A DNA stretch of 64,000 bases from Boesenbergia rotunda (lineage: Eukaryota > Streptophyta > Magnoliopsida > Zingiberales > Zingiberaceae), in the NCBI GenBank assembly GCA_024364735.1, contig JAGFNQ010000290.1:84997-148996 (forward strand), written 5' to 3'. A model generated the notes under the pieces. The model was not told where the DNA came from. It was given only the letters and a program-made list of their open reading frames with translations, and ran no database searches. Shown here one piece after another: positions 31,383 through 42,683 of this stretch (position 1 is its first letter; the number at the start of each line of letters is the position of its first letter). Both the position numbers and the translations under genes were made by a program.

Positions 31383-32548
31383 ATGGATCCTGTCGCGAAG
31401 CGAGTCGGATGCCCGTACAGCTGGATGAGTCTCCGAGGAAGACGAGGTCGCTGAGGTGGCGTGACGAGCTGGAGCGCTCCCAACCTGCGAGACAGAGACC
31501 GTTAGAACCCGCCGGAAAAAGTCCCCGGCCAGGCACTCCGACGGTCAAGTTAGTACACAACGGTGGCGATAGAAAGCAATAGAACAGTAGAGAAATTGCA
31601 CTATTGCGTGTACCTGGGGAAGTGCGGAGTGAGAGGTATATGTAGCCGGGGAAGCTGACAGGTTCTGCCCCGCCTGCCACTTGCCGTCGCATAGAGAGGG
31701 CAGGGCAATGCATTGCCCAGGGGTGGCAGGGTAAAGTGGCCCATGCTGTATTAAGGAAAGGGGCACTGTCAACTTAAGGGTTGGCGCCGTTGGACGCCGC
31801 TCGACCTGTCACCGAAGCATGTGGTCGGGGTACGGGGGACAAGGTGTAACAGGCGGATCAATACCTCGGCGAGATATCCGCTACTGGGGACCAGGATGAC
31901 CAAGGTCCTGCGCCGACCCCGTACAACCGCTGGTAGTCCAGTGTCAGGGAGTGGTTGTGCCGACTGGGGCACGGAATGACGAGGCCGACTGAGGGCCTAT
32001 GAGGGTGCCGACTGGGGCACTGAGTAAGGAGGCCGGCTGAGGGCCTATGAGGGTGCCGACTGGGGCACTGGGTATCATCACCTTCGGCTCGGGCTTATTC
32101 TCGGAACGTGGGCCGCCACGCATCGGCGAGAAGCCGAGCCTGGGTGGGTCTTAAACCATTTGACTCAGGAGAAGGCTCCTACCAGACTATGTGGACCTTG
32201 ACACGGAAGCCCCCAAGGGCCTGAGCCCGCGGGCCTCTTATTTAACGAGATCGTCCTGCCCACCGGCCACCTCCCTTCTGACTGAGCGCCAGGCTGACGG
32301 GCCAGGTCACGTAAGCTAGCCCGGGATCATAAGCATCTCCCTCAAGTCTAGTCGAAGGAGGCACGCAGTCCGACTGACTGGACCCTAAATCTGGTCCGAG
32401 CCTGGCGCACCCCTCGGAGGGACCGGCCGTCATCGATTGCGAATATTCTACCGCACCTGTATTCTGTCGCCTTGAATACTACCCGAGTCTGATCAGACGG
32501 CTTTAACTGGGTCGCACGTTTCTCCAGTCGTCCATCGGACGATTGGCA
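31383..32548 (-). repeat. 3' LTR of Tat-B
   Basis: The right end (GATTGGCA, 32548) is fixed by the adjoining polypurine tract. The left end (TGGATCCTGTCGCG, about 31383) is a best guess because no partner LTR is present. A TATA-like TTAAATAA on the minus strand lies near 32238-32247. A 48-bp tandem repeat with GTGCCGACTGGGGCAC occurs at 31957, 32005 and 32053. Confidence 0.6.
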
Positions 32549-32566
32549 CTCCTCCCCTGCCCCCAT
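32549..32566 (-). other. Polypurine tract of Tat-B
   Basis: The minus strand reads TGGGGGCAGGGGAG directly before the LTR start TGCCAATCG. Confidence 0.7.
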
Positions 32567-32725
32567 AAGTGAGACTCCTCGCTTGCTCGTTCTTCTTTCT
32601 GCATTCGAAGCCGTCCGCTGTCCTCCACTGCTTTGCGCGCCGCTAGGGTTGCAACAACTTCCTTGTCCCGACCTTTATTCGTCGACCCCTTCGCACTGGT
32701 TAGCTTCTCGCCTCCTTCTTCTCCA

Positions 32726-35241
32726 ATGGCCTCTTCTTCTTCGTCTCCACCCCCGCCTCGACCTTGGTATGCCACCTTGAGAACCACCCTTACCTCCCAT
32801 GACCTGCTCCAAATAAAATCAGACTTCTTAATTCCGGCCGACCACCGCATACGCCTGCCTAAATCGCACGAACACCCAAATTCTGCCCCCTTGGGCTATA
32901 TTGCCTTATCTCGGGATCATCTTCAAGCCGGCCTACGTTTCCCCGTCCACCCCTTCATTGCCGCCGTCTGCGACTACTTCCAGATTCCTCTATCTCAACT
33001 AGCCCCCAATGCCATACGCCTGATATGTGGCTCAGCCATCGTTTTCCTACTTCTCGAGATTCCCCTTGTACCAGAGAACTTCCATTACTTTTTCTACCCT
33101 AAACAGCAAGAAGTGGGTGACTTCTTCTTCCAGGCCCGAGCCAAAACTTCCTTCCTTTTGAACTTGCCCACTTCAAACAAAGGTTGGAAGGAACGATACT
33201 TCTTCATTGGGCCCATCCCCACCCCGGGTTGGCCTACCACCTGGGTGGAGGGACTCCCCGTGTCCGAGACTCTCCCCCGATACTATCGCACCTCCGCCGC
33301 CTACTTGGCAATCATTGCTGAATTGGAGGACAGGCACTTCCACGGCGGGCTTTTGTTAAAAGAGGGGATTCTCTCCCTTTCGGTCTGAGCCCGAGTCCCG
33401 CTCCCCCTCTGGCTGATGTTGGTAAGTCTTTCCGTGTGTACCAAGCATATCTCTCAGTCGAGCCTGCACTTATTTTTCTTTCCTAGTTTCCCTGTTGCTG
33501 TCCACGACCCTGAAGGGAGGTTTCAGGCTGACCGAGGCCGAGCTGCAGACTCGGATCACTTCTATGTGGGCCGCTAGAGAAGGTGCTGTAGCGGAGACGG
33601 TTCCGGCCAACCCGACCCCGATTGTGCCGGAGTCGGGCCCCACCGTATCCGAGGCCGCCCCGTCCACGACTGTCCTACCGCGCCTTTCGTCCAAATGCCG
33701 ACGAGCGTCCTCCCCGACAGGGGGTTCCTTCCTTCCTTCCTCCAGCAAGCACCTGGAGAAGAAGAAGAAGAAGAAGAGAGCAGCTCCCGAGCCTGAAGCC
33801 CATTCTGCTTCTTTGGAGGAGAAGAAGAAGAAGAACAAGAAGAAGAAAAGAGCAGCTCCCGAGCCGGAAGCTCACTCTGCCTCTTTAGCCATCGTTCCGT
33901 ATGTGGCCCCCGTGATTACTTCGCCGGCCACCGTTTTCGTCGGAGACTCCCCAGTTCGCCTACCGGCAATTGCCTCGGCCATTGCCCCCAACCCTGGAGC
34001 TGCGGCCAACCTCTCCGTCACCACATCGCCCGCCGACCTTTCGGCCACCTCCAATGACTCCGACACCTTGAGGTCTGCTCAATCAGGAGCCCCTTCCACT
34101 GAGGGTCCGCCGGAGGACCCAGTGATGCACCTTTTGGTGCCCTCTCGGGCAGACCGTTGCCTAAAGATGCCCTCGGGTGAGCTACCCGAGCATCACCAGG
34201 ACCTGCGCCTGTATGGGTCGGTGGCCGACCGCTATGCCCAAGGGTTCGAGGAGTCCTACTTTCGAGGCCCTCGCAACAAAGCTGACGCCTTTTTTCTTAA
34301 AGCCACTCAGGTATGCCTAAACGATCTAGGTCTTCCTTCGCGCCTTTTACTTCTGCCTCATAGGAACGATGTTCCTTCTGCAGTTCGTAGGAGACTGCCA
34401 CGGCGTCTCCATGTCGCTCCTGGCTCAAAGCACAGCACGGGCTAAGGCCGAGAGGGAGGTGCAGCGCCTGCAGATGCAGCTGGCGCACTCCCAATTAGTC
34501 GCTGATGAGCCCACATTGAATCACCTACGAGAGGAGGTTCAGGCTCTACAAAACCAACTGGCCCGCTCGGGGGAACAACTTGAAGTGGCGCGTGGTCAAG
34601 TTGAGACGGCGCAACAAGCCACTTCCCAAGCAAACATTAGGCTTTCCACCTTGAAGCACGCCGAGCGGAAAGCGCGAGCATTACAAGCGGAGGCCCAGGC
34701 CGAGTCAGCCCAGGCGAAATCCGACCTTCAGAGGGTATCAGTAACCCTTGACTCTCTTCGAGCCCAACTGGAGGCCAGGGATACTGCTGCTCTGGCCCAG
34801 TCGCAAAGGATAACTGAGCTATCTATGGAGCTCTCTTCCAAAGACCAATTGTTGCACGCCCAGAAAGGAGAGCTCGAGCAATTGCGAAGGGAGAGGTCCG
34901 ATTGGGAGGCAACCAGATCGGAGTTGACAGAGCTTCGCGCCCGTAGGGAGACTGAGCAGTCCGAGTGGGAGGCGGCTAGCTCGGAGCTGATGACGCTTCG
35001 ATCTTACAAGGAGACTGAAGATTCCCGACGGGAGAAGCACAGACTGGAGTGTATCAACGACTCTACCCATATGGCCGAAATCGCCAAACGGTTCATGGAC
35101 GTCATGGAGCCGCAAGGGCTGAACATCCTTCGCCGACTTAGGCTAGGCGGGTATCTGTCTCCCGATATGCCTTCTACGGCTGTAAGCCTTGAGGACATGT
35201 GTGAGGACTTGCCCAGCGTGACCGATGTGCCCTTCAAGTGA
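32726..35241 (+). pseudogene. Tat-B antisense gene 1: Transposase_28-type domain plus coiled coil, three predicted exons
   Basis: The start is ATG 32726 (MASSSSSPPP). Exon 1 (to 33421) encodes a globular domain with LPKSHEHPN, LGYIALSRDHLQAGLRFPVH and VCDYFQIPLSQLAPNAIRL. This is the plant 'putative gypsy type transposon' domain (Transposase_28). Intron 1 is 33422-33486 (GTAAGT to TTCCTAG). Exon 2 (33487-34309) is disordered, with a duplicated Lys-rich/RAAPEPEAHSASL block. Intron 2 is 34310-34382 (GTATGC to CTGCAG). Exon 3 (34383-35241) is a long coiled coil ending LSPDMPSTAVSLEDMCEDL. All junctions keep frame except for a one-base loss near 33381, which brings a TGA at 33386. The gene runs against gag-pol. 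Function is unknown; the protein may be structural or regulatory. Confidence 0.72.
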
Positions 35242-35925
35242 AGGCTCGGCCGTTTGTATCTTTTGCCTTTCTTCTTGGTATGCTTGTGAGAATGACGGGT
35301 TTGGAGCGATACGTCCCCTGGCCTTATCGACCAGAACCTCCTTATTCCCCCTCAAATCTTTCGGGCTTGTTCCCTTTGTCGAATGGTTAGCGATCTCCAC
35401 GATCATCGAACGGACCACTCCGATTGGGACACCGCCTTACTGTGTAGATTGTTGAGCTAAAGGACCGATGGGGCCCGACCTGCTCACGAGGGCTTGGCCG
35501 TTCGGTTGAGTTGGAACCCAAGAAACGTGAGTCACCCTGCGACTGGCTGGGCTCAAAGCTCGGGGACTGACGTGTTTATGAGCATTTTTCTGAGCCCATC
35601 CCATCGGGGCGATTCGTATCCCGGTCCTTGACGTCTGCTTTAATGAGTGATGGAACAGGGCTTGGGCGACGTGACGCGTCGGGCAGCGAAACGTCCGTCA
35701 CCAGTCATGGGCGCCTCGGGTACCGAGCAGCCCTTGCGCATTTACTCTGGCTCTACCACTTCTCCACGCCTTCCCCTCGCTTGGCTGAACCGTCGGATTG
35801 CGCGGTTTACCGAGGTCTTCCACGAACGGCTGAGATATTTTTCTTCCCCCTATACATAGGCGGCCCTTGCCACCCTCATTTTTCACGGGACCCCTGTGGC
35901 ACCGAACTTCCCATCCATCTTCCCA
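35242..35925 (+). promoter_or_regulatory. Intergenic region with promoter of antisense gene 2
   Basis: A good TATA box, CTATACATAG (35850-35859), lies 68 bp before the ATG at 35926. No supported coding region. This suggests that the plus-strand genes have their own promoter, not just readthrough. Confidence 0.5.
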
Positions 35926-37098
35926 CATGTCGACCGACTCCTCTGAAGAAGCCTTTTTCCTGCGAGGGTCCGATGTTTCTTCAGACAATTCATATTCTTC
36001 TCCCCCAGAAGATATTGACCGGGAGTTCTTTGAGATGATGCTCTCCCCCGGTTCCCCTTTTTCGCCCCAAATACTTAAACCCATTACTTCCCCTCGCGAG
36101 GGTACTTCGCTTAAAGGGAAGGAACCCATGAGAACATGCCCTCTTCCCCGCATGGGAATCCCTGTTACAAACGATCTTCCAATGGAAGCTTGCCCTCAGG
36201 CGCTTCGTTCGGCTGCATTCTCATCTCCACATAGCATTCCCGCCCCCTCCCGTCGGGCGAAGCGTGCCCGGGCACCAGCTCCTGCAAAAGCTGCTGCCGC
36301 GGTGCCTTCGTCTTCCCGTGTGACCCCCTTCCAGGGCGCGTGTCTCCCTCGCTTGCTCCTGAGGTATCGCTTTCTCCAGCGCCTCTGGAGTTCCTCCTTC
36401 CTCAGTCGGGAAGCTCCTCTCGAGCGTTCTCTTCCACTTTGTTGAAGAGGGTTTGGGCGCTCGCGCCCCTGGGGGATCCGAAGGGAGGTGTTCATACCGT
36501 CCTTCGTCATTCAACTCGTCGCGGTTTGTATGCCGACCGGCTGGCAATATAGGCTCGAGGAATGCTGGAGGGGCTATTATCATTATGCCTCCTATCTCAG
36601 CCAATGCCAGTCCGGGGCGGCTTGCTGCTTGCATGCTCCTTGCCCCTTTTCGACCCTCGGGCCTTTGCGGGTGAGGACGCTGCTGCCGGCTCTCCTGGAC
36701 TAGTCTCTCCACCTGCCGCCATTCCTTGGACACTATCTAGTGACTCATGTTCAAGTGATGGTCAGGGCAGGAAGTCTGCAAACTTCTTCCAGCCGAGAGT
36801 CCGGAAACTCTGCTCGGGCGAGAGCTCTTAGGCCCGACCCAAAAACTTCAACTTACAAGAGGTGTTGCCTTTATTTCTCTTTTCTTTACTTCTGACCTTT
36901 GCCTTCCCTTGTCAACAGGCGTCACCGTCAGATTGGATTTCTGAGGAGTGGGCTGTGCTCAGAGCGCAACCTTTCGAAGCACAACACCTCATCTCTATCT
37001 TGCGGGCCGATCTGAGGGCCAAAGAGGAGGAACGGGCCGCTAATGCCGCGGAGCTCAGCGAGCTTAAGCAAAAGTACGAAGTCCAAACGTCGTACTGA
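35926..37098 (+). pseudogene. Tat-B antisense gene 2: acidic/proline-rich protein with coiled-coil end (frameshifted)
   Basis: The start is ATG 35926 (MSTDSSEEAFFLRGSD). The first 130 codons are acidic and Ser/Pro-rich with a basic Ala/Arg patch (RRAKRARAPAPAKAAAA). The frame shifts near 36330 and again near 36500; SSDGQGRKSANFFQP reads at about 36750-36800. An intron of about 60 bp probably ends at 36919 (CTTGTCAACAG). The last exon encodes a short coiled coil (LRADLRAKEEERAANAAELSELK), with a stop at 37096. The layout matches 1-1740 in Tat-A, so two antisense genes appear to be the ancestral state. No known domain is recognised. Confidence 0.55.
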
Positions 37099-37929
37099 AG
37101 GCCGTCCAGCGACGCCTCCGACACCTCAAGAGCTATACCGACTCCCTGCTCCAAGGTCAGGCCCCGAAGGAGACTGGCCGAGCCCCGTAAGTTAGGATTG
37201 GTCGATACTGAGTCCTGAGCGCTTTTGCCTTTATTAGCTGAAAAGGCCCTAAGCCTCTATCTTGTAATCGCTTGGGATAATAAAATGCCCCTTTTCATAT
37301 ACTTGCAATGTTTGCGGTCAGTGATCCGAGCGACGTTACTAACTTGCGCGAGGGCTTCTCTTACTTAGGCCCTAGTCGATACGCATTTTTAGGGTTGGGC
37401 TCGGTCATTAGGCTTTCCCTCTTTGGGGGGTTGCCCGGACCGGAAGAAGTTGTGCTCCCGTGTCGGGACGGGGTATTCTCAAGCATAATGGCAGATCAGC
37501 CACGGGCGAGTGATTCGCGGCCGGGAGAACACTTAAGTGCTGATTGAAGGACGTACCGTTATTCCGAGCCCTTAGCAACGTCACGGCTGAGCCGTAAACG
37601 ACGGGTAACTTTGTCGGGCCGTACATCTCCTGATCGGGCTCGACACAAGGGGCATCCAAGTCGGGGAGATGTTACGGAGTTTTTCTTGTCTTAACACTTC
37701 AAGAATTTCGCCCGTGTGGCGGGTTAATAGGTGGGGAGCACGGCTCGCCCTCCATTGGGTCCAGGACCAAGCCAGCGAGGGAACGCGATTTGTTAAAAGA
37801 TGGGAGTTTAACCACTACTCTTGCCGATTCTCAGGAGCGTGGGCCGCCACGCGTTCGATCGGAGACACTGAACCAAATGGGGCGCGGAAGCTGGTCGCCT
37901 TATAACTTGCTGCGAGCTGGAGTTGCGCA
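37099..37929. other. Noncoding spacer of Tat-B
   Basis: An AATAAA signal near 37278 could end the plus-strand transcripts. No supported coding region follows before the tandem array. Confidence 0.5.
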
Positions 37930-39110
37930 CACGGTCGGGCACGCGGTATAGCGCACACAGTCGGCAGACTCAGGGAGCGTGGAGCCACGCGTCTTACTGA
38001 GCAGCCGAGCTGCGGGAAGCACACACGGTCAGGCAGGCTGAGCCGCGGGATAATAGCGCACACAGTCGGGCAGACTCAGGGAGCGTGGGACGCCACGCGT
38101 CTTACTGAGCAGCCGAGCTGCGGGAAAGCACACACGGTCAGGCAGGCTGAGCCGCGGATAATAGCGCACACAGTCGGCAGGACTCAGGGAGCGTGGGACG
38201 CCACGCGTCTTACTGAGCAGCCGAGCTGCGGGAAAGCACACACGGTCAGGCAGGCTGAGCCGCGGGATAATAGCGCACACAGTCGGGCAGGACTCAGGGA
38301 GCGTGGGACGCCACGCGTCTTACTGAGCAGCCGAGCTGCGGGAAAGCACACACGGTCAGGCAGGCTGAGCCGCGGGATAATAGCGCACACAGTCGGGCAG
38401 ACTCAGGGAGCGTGGGACGCCACGCGTCTTACTGAGCAGCCGAGCTGCGGGAAAGCACACACGGTCAGGCAGGCTGAGCCGCGGGATAATAGCGCACACA
38501 GTCGGCAGGACTCAGGGAGCGTGGGACGCCACGCGTCTTACTGAGCAGCCGAGCTGCGGGAAAGCACACACGGTCAGGCAGGCTGAGCCGCGGATAATAG
38601 CCACACAGTCGGCAGACTCAGGGAGCGTGGGAGCCACCGTCTTACTGAGCAGCCGAGCTGCGGGAAAGCACACACGGTCAGGCAGGCTGAGCCGCGGGAT
38701 AATAGCGCACACAGTCGGGCAGACTCAGGGAGCGTGGGACGCCACGCGTCTTACTGAGCAGCCGAGCTGCGGGAAAGCACACACGGTCAGGCAGGCTGAG
38801 CCGCGGGATAATAGCGCACACAGTCGGGCAGACTCAGGGAGCGTGGGACGCCACGCGTCTTACTGAGCAGCCGAGCTGCGGGAAAGCACACACGGTCAGG
38901 CAGGCTGAGCCGCGGGATAATAGCGCACACAGTCGGGCAAGACTCAGGGAGCGTGGGACGCCACGCGTCTTACTGAGCAGCCGAGCTGCGGGAAAGCACA
39001 CACGGTCAGGCAGGCTGAGCCGCGGGATAATAGCGCACACAGTCGGCAGACTCAGGGAGCGTGGGACGCCACGCGTCTTACTGAGCAGCCGAGCTGCGGG
39101 AAATATAGCT
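37930..39110. repeat. 109-bp tandem array of Tat-B, about 11 copies
   Basis: The word CTTACTGAGCAGCCGAGCTG recurs near 37991, 38101, 38209, 38319, 38429, 38537, 38640, 38749, 38859, 38967 and 39075. Copies are almost identical apart from single-base indels, and the copy at about 38590-38640 is the most worn. Each unit holds the inverted repeat GCGTGGGACGCCACGC and an ACGCGT palindrome. All open frames here are artefacts of repetition. It lies between integrase and the antisense genes, where Tat/Ogre elements are known to carry tandem repeats. Confidence 0.95.
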
Positions 39111-39194
39111 CGAGAGCCTGGTACATCTGCGAGCGGGGTAAGGACCATATGCTTCCACTTGTCAGATGTGTTTTACTCTTACATCATCATCTTT

Positions 39195-41711
39195 TCACTC
39201 GGCAACCCGATAGGGCTGGAGGTGGATCGCACTCCAGGGTCGATCCAACCTTTTTCCCTTTTCATTTTCCAAGTAGTACGCTCCCGAAGAAAGCTTTTGA
39301 ACAACCTTGAAGGGTCCTCCCCACTGCGGCTCCAGCTTGCTCACGTCCCCCACCGGTTTAATTCTTTTCCAGACAAGGTCGCCCACTTGAAATGTTCTAG
39401 GCAGCACTCTTCGGTCATACCGCTGCTTCATCTTCTGCCTATAGGCGAACATTCGAGCCGCTGCTTTGTCACGAATTTCATTGACCAGGTCCAGCTCCAA
39501 CCGCCGTCTCTCCGGATTATCTTCATCATATGCCGCCCTTCGATCCGATTCGCACCCGACCTCGACCGGGATCACTGCCTCAGTTCCGTAAACCAACTGG
39601 AAAGGCGTGCATCCGGTTGTTTCTTTGATGGTGGTTCGCAAGGCCCATAAGATGCTCGGGAGCTCCTCCACCCAGGTTCCGCCAACGTGGTCGAGCTTAG
39701 TCTTCAACCCCCTGAGAATCTCCCGATTGGCCACTTCTGCCTGTCCATTGCTCTGAGGGTAGGCTACAGAAGTAAAGGCCTGCTTGATGCCGTACTTGGC
39801 GCACCACTCTCGTATCTTCCTGCCCTGGAACTGCCTCCCATTATCTGAGACAAGCTTATGTGGGATTCCATACCGGCACAGTATGTCTCGCCACAAGAAC
39901 CTCTTCACCGCCTGCTCGGTGATGCGCGCTAGAGCTTCCGCCTCTATCCACTTAGAAAAGTAATCGACCGCAACCAGCAAGTATTTCTTCTGAGCGGCAG
40001 CGGTCGGAAAGGGCCCCACGATGTCCATGCCCCACTGGTCAAAAGGGCAAGAGACTATTGACGCCTTCATAGCTTCAGTAGGTCGGTGCGGTAGGCACTG
40101 GTGCTTCTGGCAGGATAAGCACTTGGCGACCAGCTCGTTGGCATCCTTCTGCAAGGTGGGCCAATAATATCCTGACATTATAGCCTTCCGAGCCGTCGCG
40201 CGAGCACCGGCATGATGTCCACAGATTCCCAGATGAATTTCCCTCAGAACATAGTCAGCATCTTCTTCGTTCAGGCACTTGAGGAGAGGTCGAGAAAATG
40301 ATCTCTTGTAAAGGGTGTCGCCGACCATGGTGAATCGGGACGCATGCTTTTTGAGCCACTGAGCCTCCTCACGGTTGGTCGGTAAAGTTCCCCGGGTGAG
40401 GTAGGTGATGATCGGAGTTCGCCAGTCGGATCCCAACTCCAAGTCAGCCTGCCTTTCTATTTGCATGACTAGTAGTGCTGGGCCGCCCGCCTGAGGAAGC
40501 ACCCATGAGCCAACAGAACTAGCCAACTTAGCCAACTCATCCGCCTTGAAGTTTTCTTCCCGTGGGATCTTTCTCACTTGTACCTCTTTGAATTCAGCCT
40601 TGAGCTTTTCATAAGCTTCTATGAAAGCCTGCAGCCGATCACTGTTGACCTCGAACTTTCCAGCCACTTGCTGCGTGACTAGCTGAGAATCTGAGTAGAG
40701 CATTACTCGGGCCGCCCCTACGTGCTTAGCGGCCTGCAATCCGGCTATGAGGGCCTCGTACTCCGCCTCATTATTGGTGGCTTTGTACTCCAAACGCACG
40801 GACAGGTGCATTTTTTCTCCGCTGGGGGAGACCATCAGAACACCAATCCCACTCCCTGATCGAGCGGACGATCCATCCACGTATATCTGCCACGCCTCTT
40901 CAATCTCGTCCGAATGCAGCTCACTTAGGAAATCCGCTAAAGCTTGAGCCTTGATAGCTGGTCGAGGCTGGTATTGAATATCATATTCGCTCAGCTCGGT
41001 AGTCCACTTGATCAGTCGCCCCGACGCTTCAGGGTTTGAGGCTACTCGGCCCAGGTTACTGTTTGTCAAAACCACGATAGGATGTGCCAAGAAATAGGGA
41101 CGAAGCCTCCGGGCCCCCAGCAACAGTACATACAGCAACCTCTCGAGTGTCGTGTAGCGGCACTCGGCTCCTTTTAATAAATGAGCAAAGAAGTACACTG
41201 GCTGCTGTTCAGCCGCCTCCTGTTTAACCAAAACTAGACTGACCGAGTCAGCCGATGCGGCCAAATACACGTAGAGAGTATCCCCAACTTCTGGTTTCGC
41301 CAACACTGGTAGTTCAGCCAGGTAAGTCTTCAGCTCTTCGAATGCCTTGTCGTAGTCGGCATCCCATTGGAACTTGGTGGCTTTACGGAGGGTTTTAAAG
41401 AAAGGCAACCCTCGCTCTGTTGATCGGGAGATGAACCGAGATAGGGCCGTGATTTGCCCGGCGAGCCTTTGAGCCTCCCGTAGATTCCGGGGCGGGGGCA
41501 TATCCAGCAGGGCCTTGACCTTCCCTGGGTTAGCTTCTATGCCGCGCTCGGTCACAATATAGCCTAAGAACTTCCCCCTGCGAGCACCAAAAAGGCACTT
41601 AGCTGGGTTCAACTTGAGTCCGTACCTCCGAAGCCTCTGGAAAGTTTCCTCGACATCCGACACTAAGTCTTCCGCATGGGCAGATTTGATGAGGATGTCA
41701 TCGACGTACAC
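39195..41711 (-). CDS. Tat-B Pol: end of RT, RNase H, archaeal RNase H, integrase
   Basis: Open for 838 codons. The frame continues upstream past one stop at 41730. RT YVDD is at residues 2-5, then KLNPAKC and GYIVTERGIEANP. The gypsy RNase H (about 145-260) has lost the usual catalytic Asp (LYVYLAAS). The archaeal-type RNase H (275-400) keeps all four acidic residues: D279 (YVDGSS), E315, D341 (YSDSQL) and D391. The integrase zinc finger has HH near 499-500 and CLSC at 531-534. The DDE core is D563 (GMDIVGPF), D623 (VSDNGRQF) and E664 (ANREIL), followed by the C-terminal VGDLVWKR and GPFKVVQK. It would process and integrate element cDNA in the nucleus. Confidence 0.9.
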   Translation of the reverse strand: MYVDDILIKSAHAEDLVSDVEETFQRLRRYGLKLNPAKCLFGARRGKFLGYIVTERGIEANPGKVKALLDMPPPRNLREAQRLAGQITALSRFISRSTERGLPFFKTLRKATKFQWDADYDKAFEELKTYLAELPVLAKPEVGDTLYVYLAASADSVSLVLVKQEAAEQQPVYFFAHLLKGAECRYTTLERLLYVLLLGARRLRPYFLAHPIVVLTNSNLGRVASNPEASGRLIKWTTELSEYDIQYQPRPAIKAQALADFLSELHSDEIEEAWQIYVDGSSARSGSGIGVLMVSPSGEKMHLSVRLEYKATNNEAEYEALIAGLQAAKHVGAARVMLYSDSQLVTQQVAGKFEVNSDRLQAFIEAYEKLKAEFKEVQVRKIPREENFKADELAKLASSVGSWVLPQAGGPALLVMQIERQADLELGSDWRTPIITYLTRGTLPTNREEAQWLKKHASRFTMVGDTLYKRSFSRPLLKCLNEEDADYVLREIHLGICGHHAGARATARKAIMSGYYWPTLQKDANELVAKCLSCQKHQCLPHRPTEAMKASIVSCPFDQWGMDIVGPFPTAAAQKKYLLVAVDYFSKWIEAEALARITEQAVKRFLWRDILCRYGIPHKLVSDNGRQFQGRKIREWCAKYGIKQAFTSVAYPQSNGQAEVANREILRGLKTKLDHVGGTWVEELPSILWALRTTIKETTGCTPFQLVYGTEAVIPVEVGCESDRRAAYDEDNPERRRLELDLVNEIRDKAAARMFAYRQKMKQRYDRRVLPRTFQVGDLVWKRIKPVGDVSKLEPQWGGPFKVVQKLSSGAYYLENEKGKRLDRPWSAIHLQPYRVAE

Positions 41712-41729
41712 CTCTGCATTTCTCCCAAT

Positions 41730-42650
41730 CTAAGCCCGGAAGACTTTATTCATCGTCCGCTGGTAGGTGGCTCCAGCGTTCTTCAATCCGAACGGCATGA
41801 CGATGTAGCAATAGGTGCCATCCGCCGTGATGAAACTGACCTTTTCCTGGTCCTCGAGGGCCAGGGGCACTTGATGATACTCCTGGTAGGCGTCCAGCAT
41901 GGAGATGAACTCGCTGTCTGCCGTCGAGTCCACCATCTGATCAATCCGGGGCAAAGGGTAGCAGTCCTTCGGGCAGGCTTTGTTGAGATTCTGAAAGTCG
42001 ATGCATATTCGCCATCTGTTGTCTGGCTTAGGTACTAGCACCACATTGGCCAGCCAGGTTGGGAACTGCACCTCCCTGATGTGCCCTGCCTCCATCAACC
42101 TTTCAATCTCCGCTCGGATTGCCTTGTTCTGCTCGGTGCTGAAGTCTCTTTTCCTTTGCTTCACAGGCCGAGCATGGGGGTAGACGTGGAGGTGATGTTC
42201 TGCGACCTCCGGTCGGACACCCCTCAACTCCTTGATGGTCCAGGCGAAAACATCTTGATTGCGAGCCAAGCACACAAGCAGGGGCTCCTTCAGCTCTTCC
42301 GGCAGTCCCGTCGCAATCTTGACTCGGGACTCCTCCCGGTCGGGGAGGAGCTGTACGTCCTCTTTATCATCATGCAACTCAGACCAAGGAGAGGCCTGGA
42401 CCATGTTGCAATCGGGGAAAGGACGTGGGGCTTTGCGACTTTCTACATGAACATCGCCCACGTAGCACCTCCGGGCTTCCTTCTGATCACCCCTGACCTC
42501 TCCCACCTGGCCCCCGACCGAAAATTTGACCTTCAGGTAGAAGGTGGAGGCGATCGCCCAGAACTCATTGAGAGCAGGTCGGCTCAGAATGGAATTGTAG
42601 GACGAAGGGGCGTCCACCACTAGAAAGGTGGACCACCGAGTCCTCTTCAA
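41730..42650 (-). pseudogene. Tat-B Pol: protease tail and reverse transcriptase core
   Basis: 306 codons in the same frame as 39195-41711, separated from it by a single TAG (41730-41732), most simply a mutated Gln codon. It carries APSSYNSILSRPALNE, the RT motifs CIDFQNLNKACPKDCYPLPR, FISMLDAYQEYHQVPL and MPFGLKNAGATYQ. The upstream end is another TAG at 42684-42686, again in the same frame. With only two stops in about 3.9 kb, this copy decayed recently. Confidence 0.88.
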
Positions 42651-42683
42651 TGGTTCTTCACCTAAGGAGATGGCCAGCCGAAT

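Noticed and set aside
33740..33860. Lys-rich KKKKKK repeats as a separate DNA-binding gene
   Set aside because: They are an internal duplication within exon 2 of the antisense gene. The minus-strand Leu-rich readings are shadows.
37815..39148. Repeated open frames on both strands of the 109-bp array
   Set aside because: They are artefacts of a stop-poor tandem repeat. They change frame with each single-base indel.
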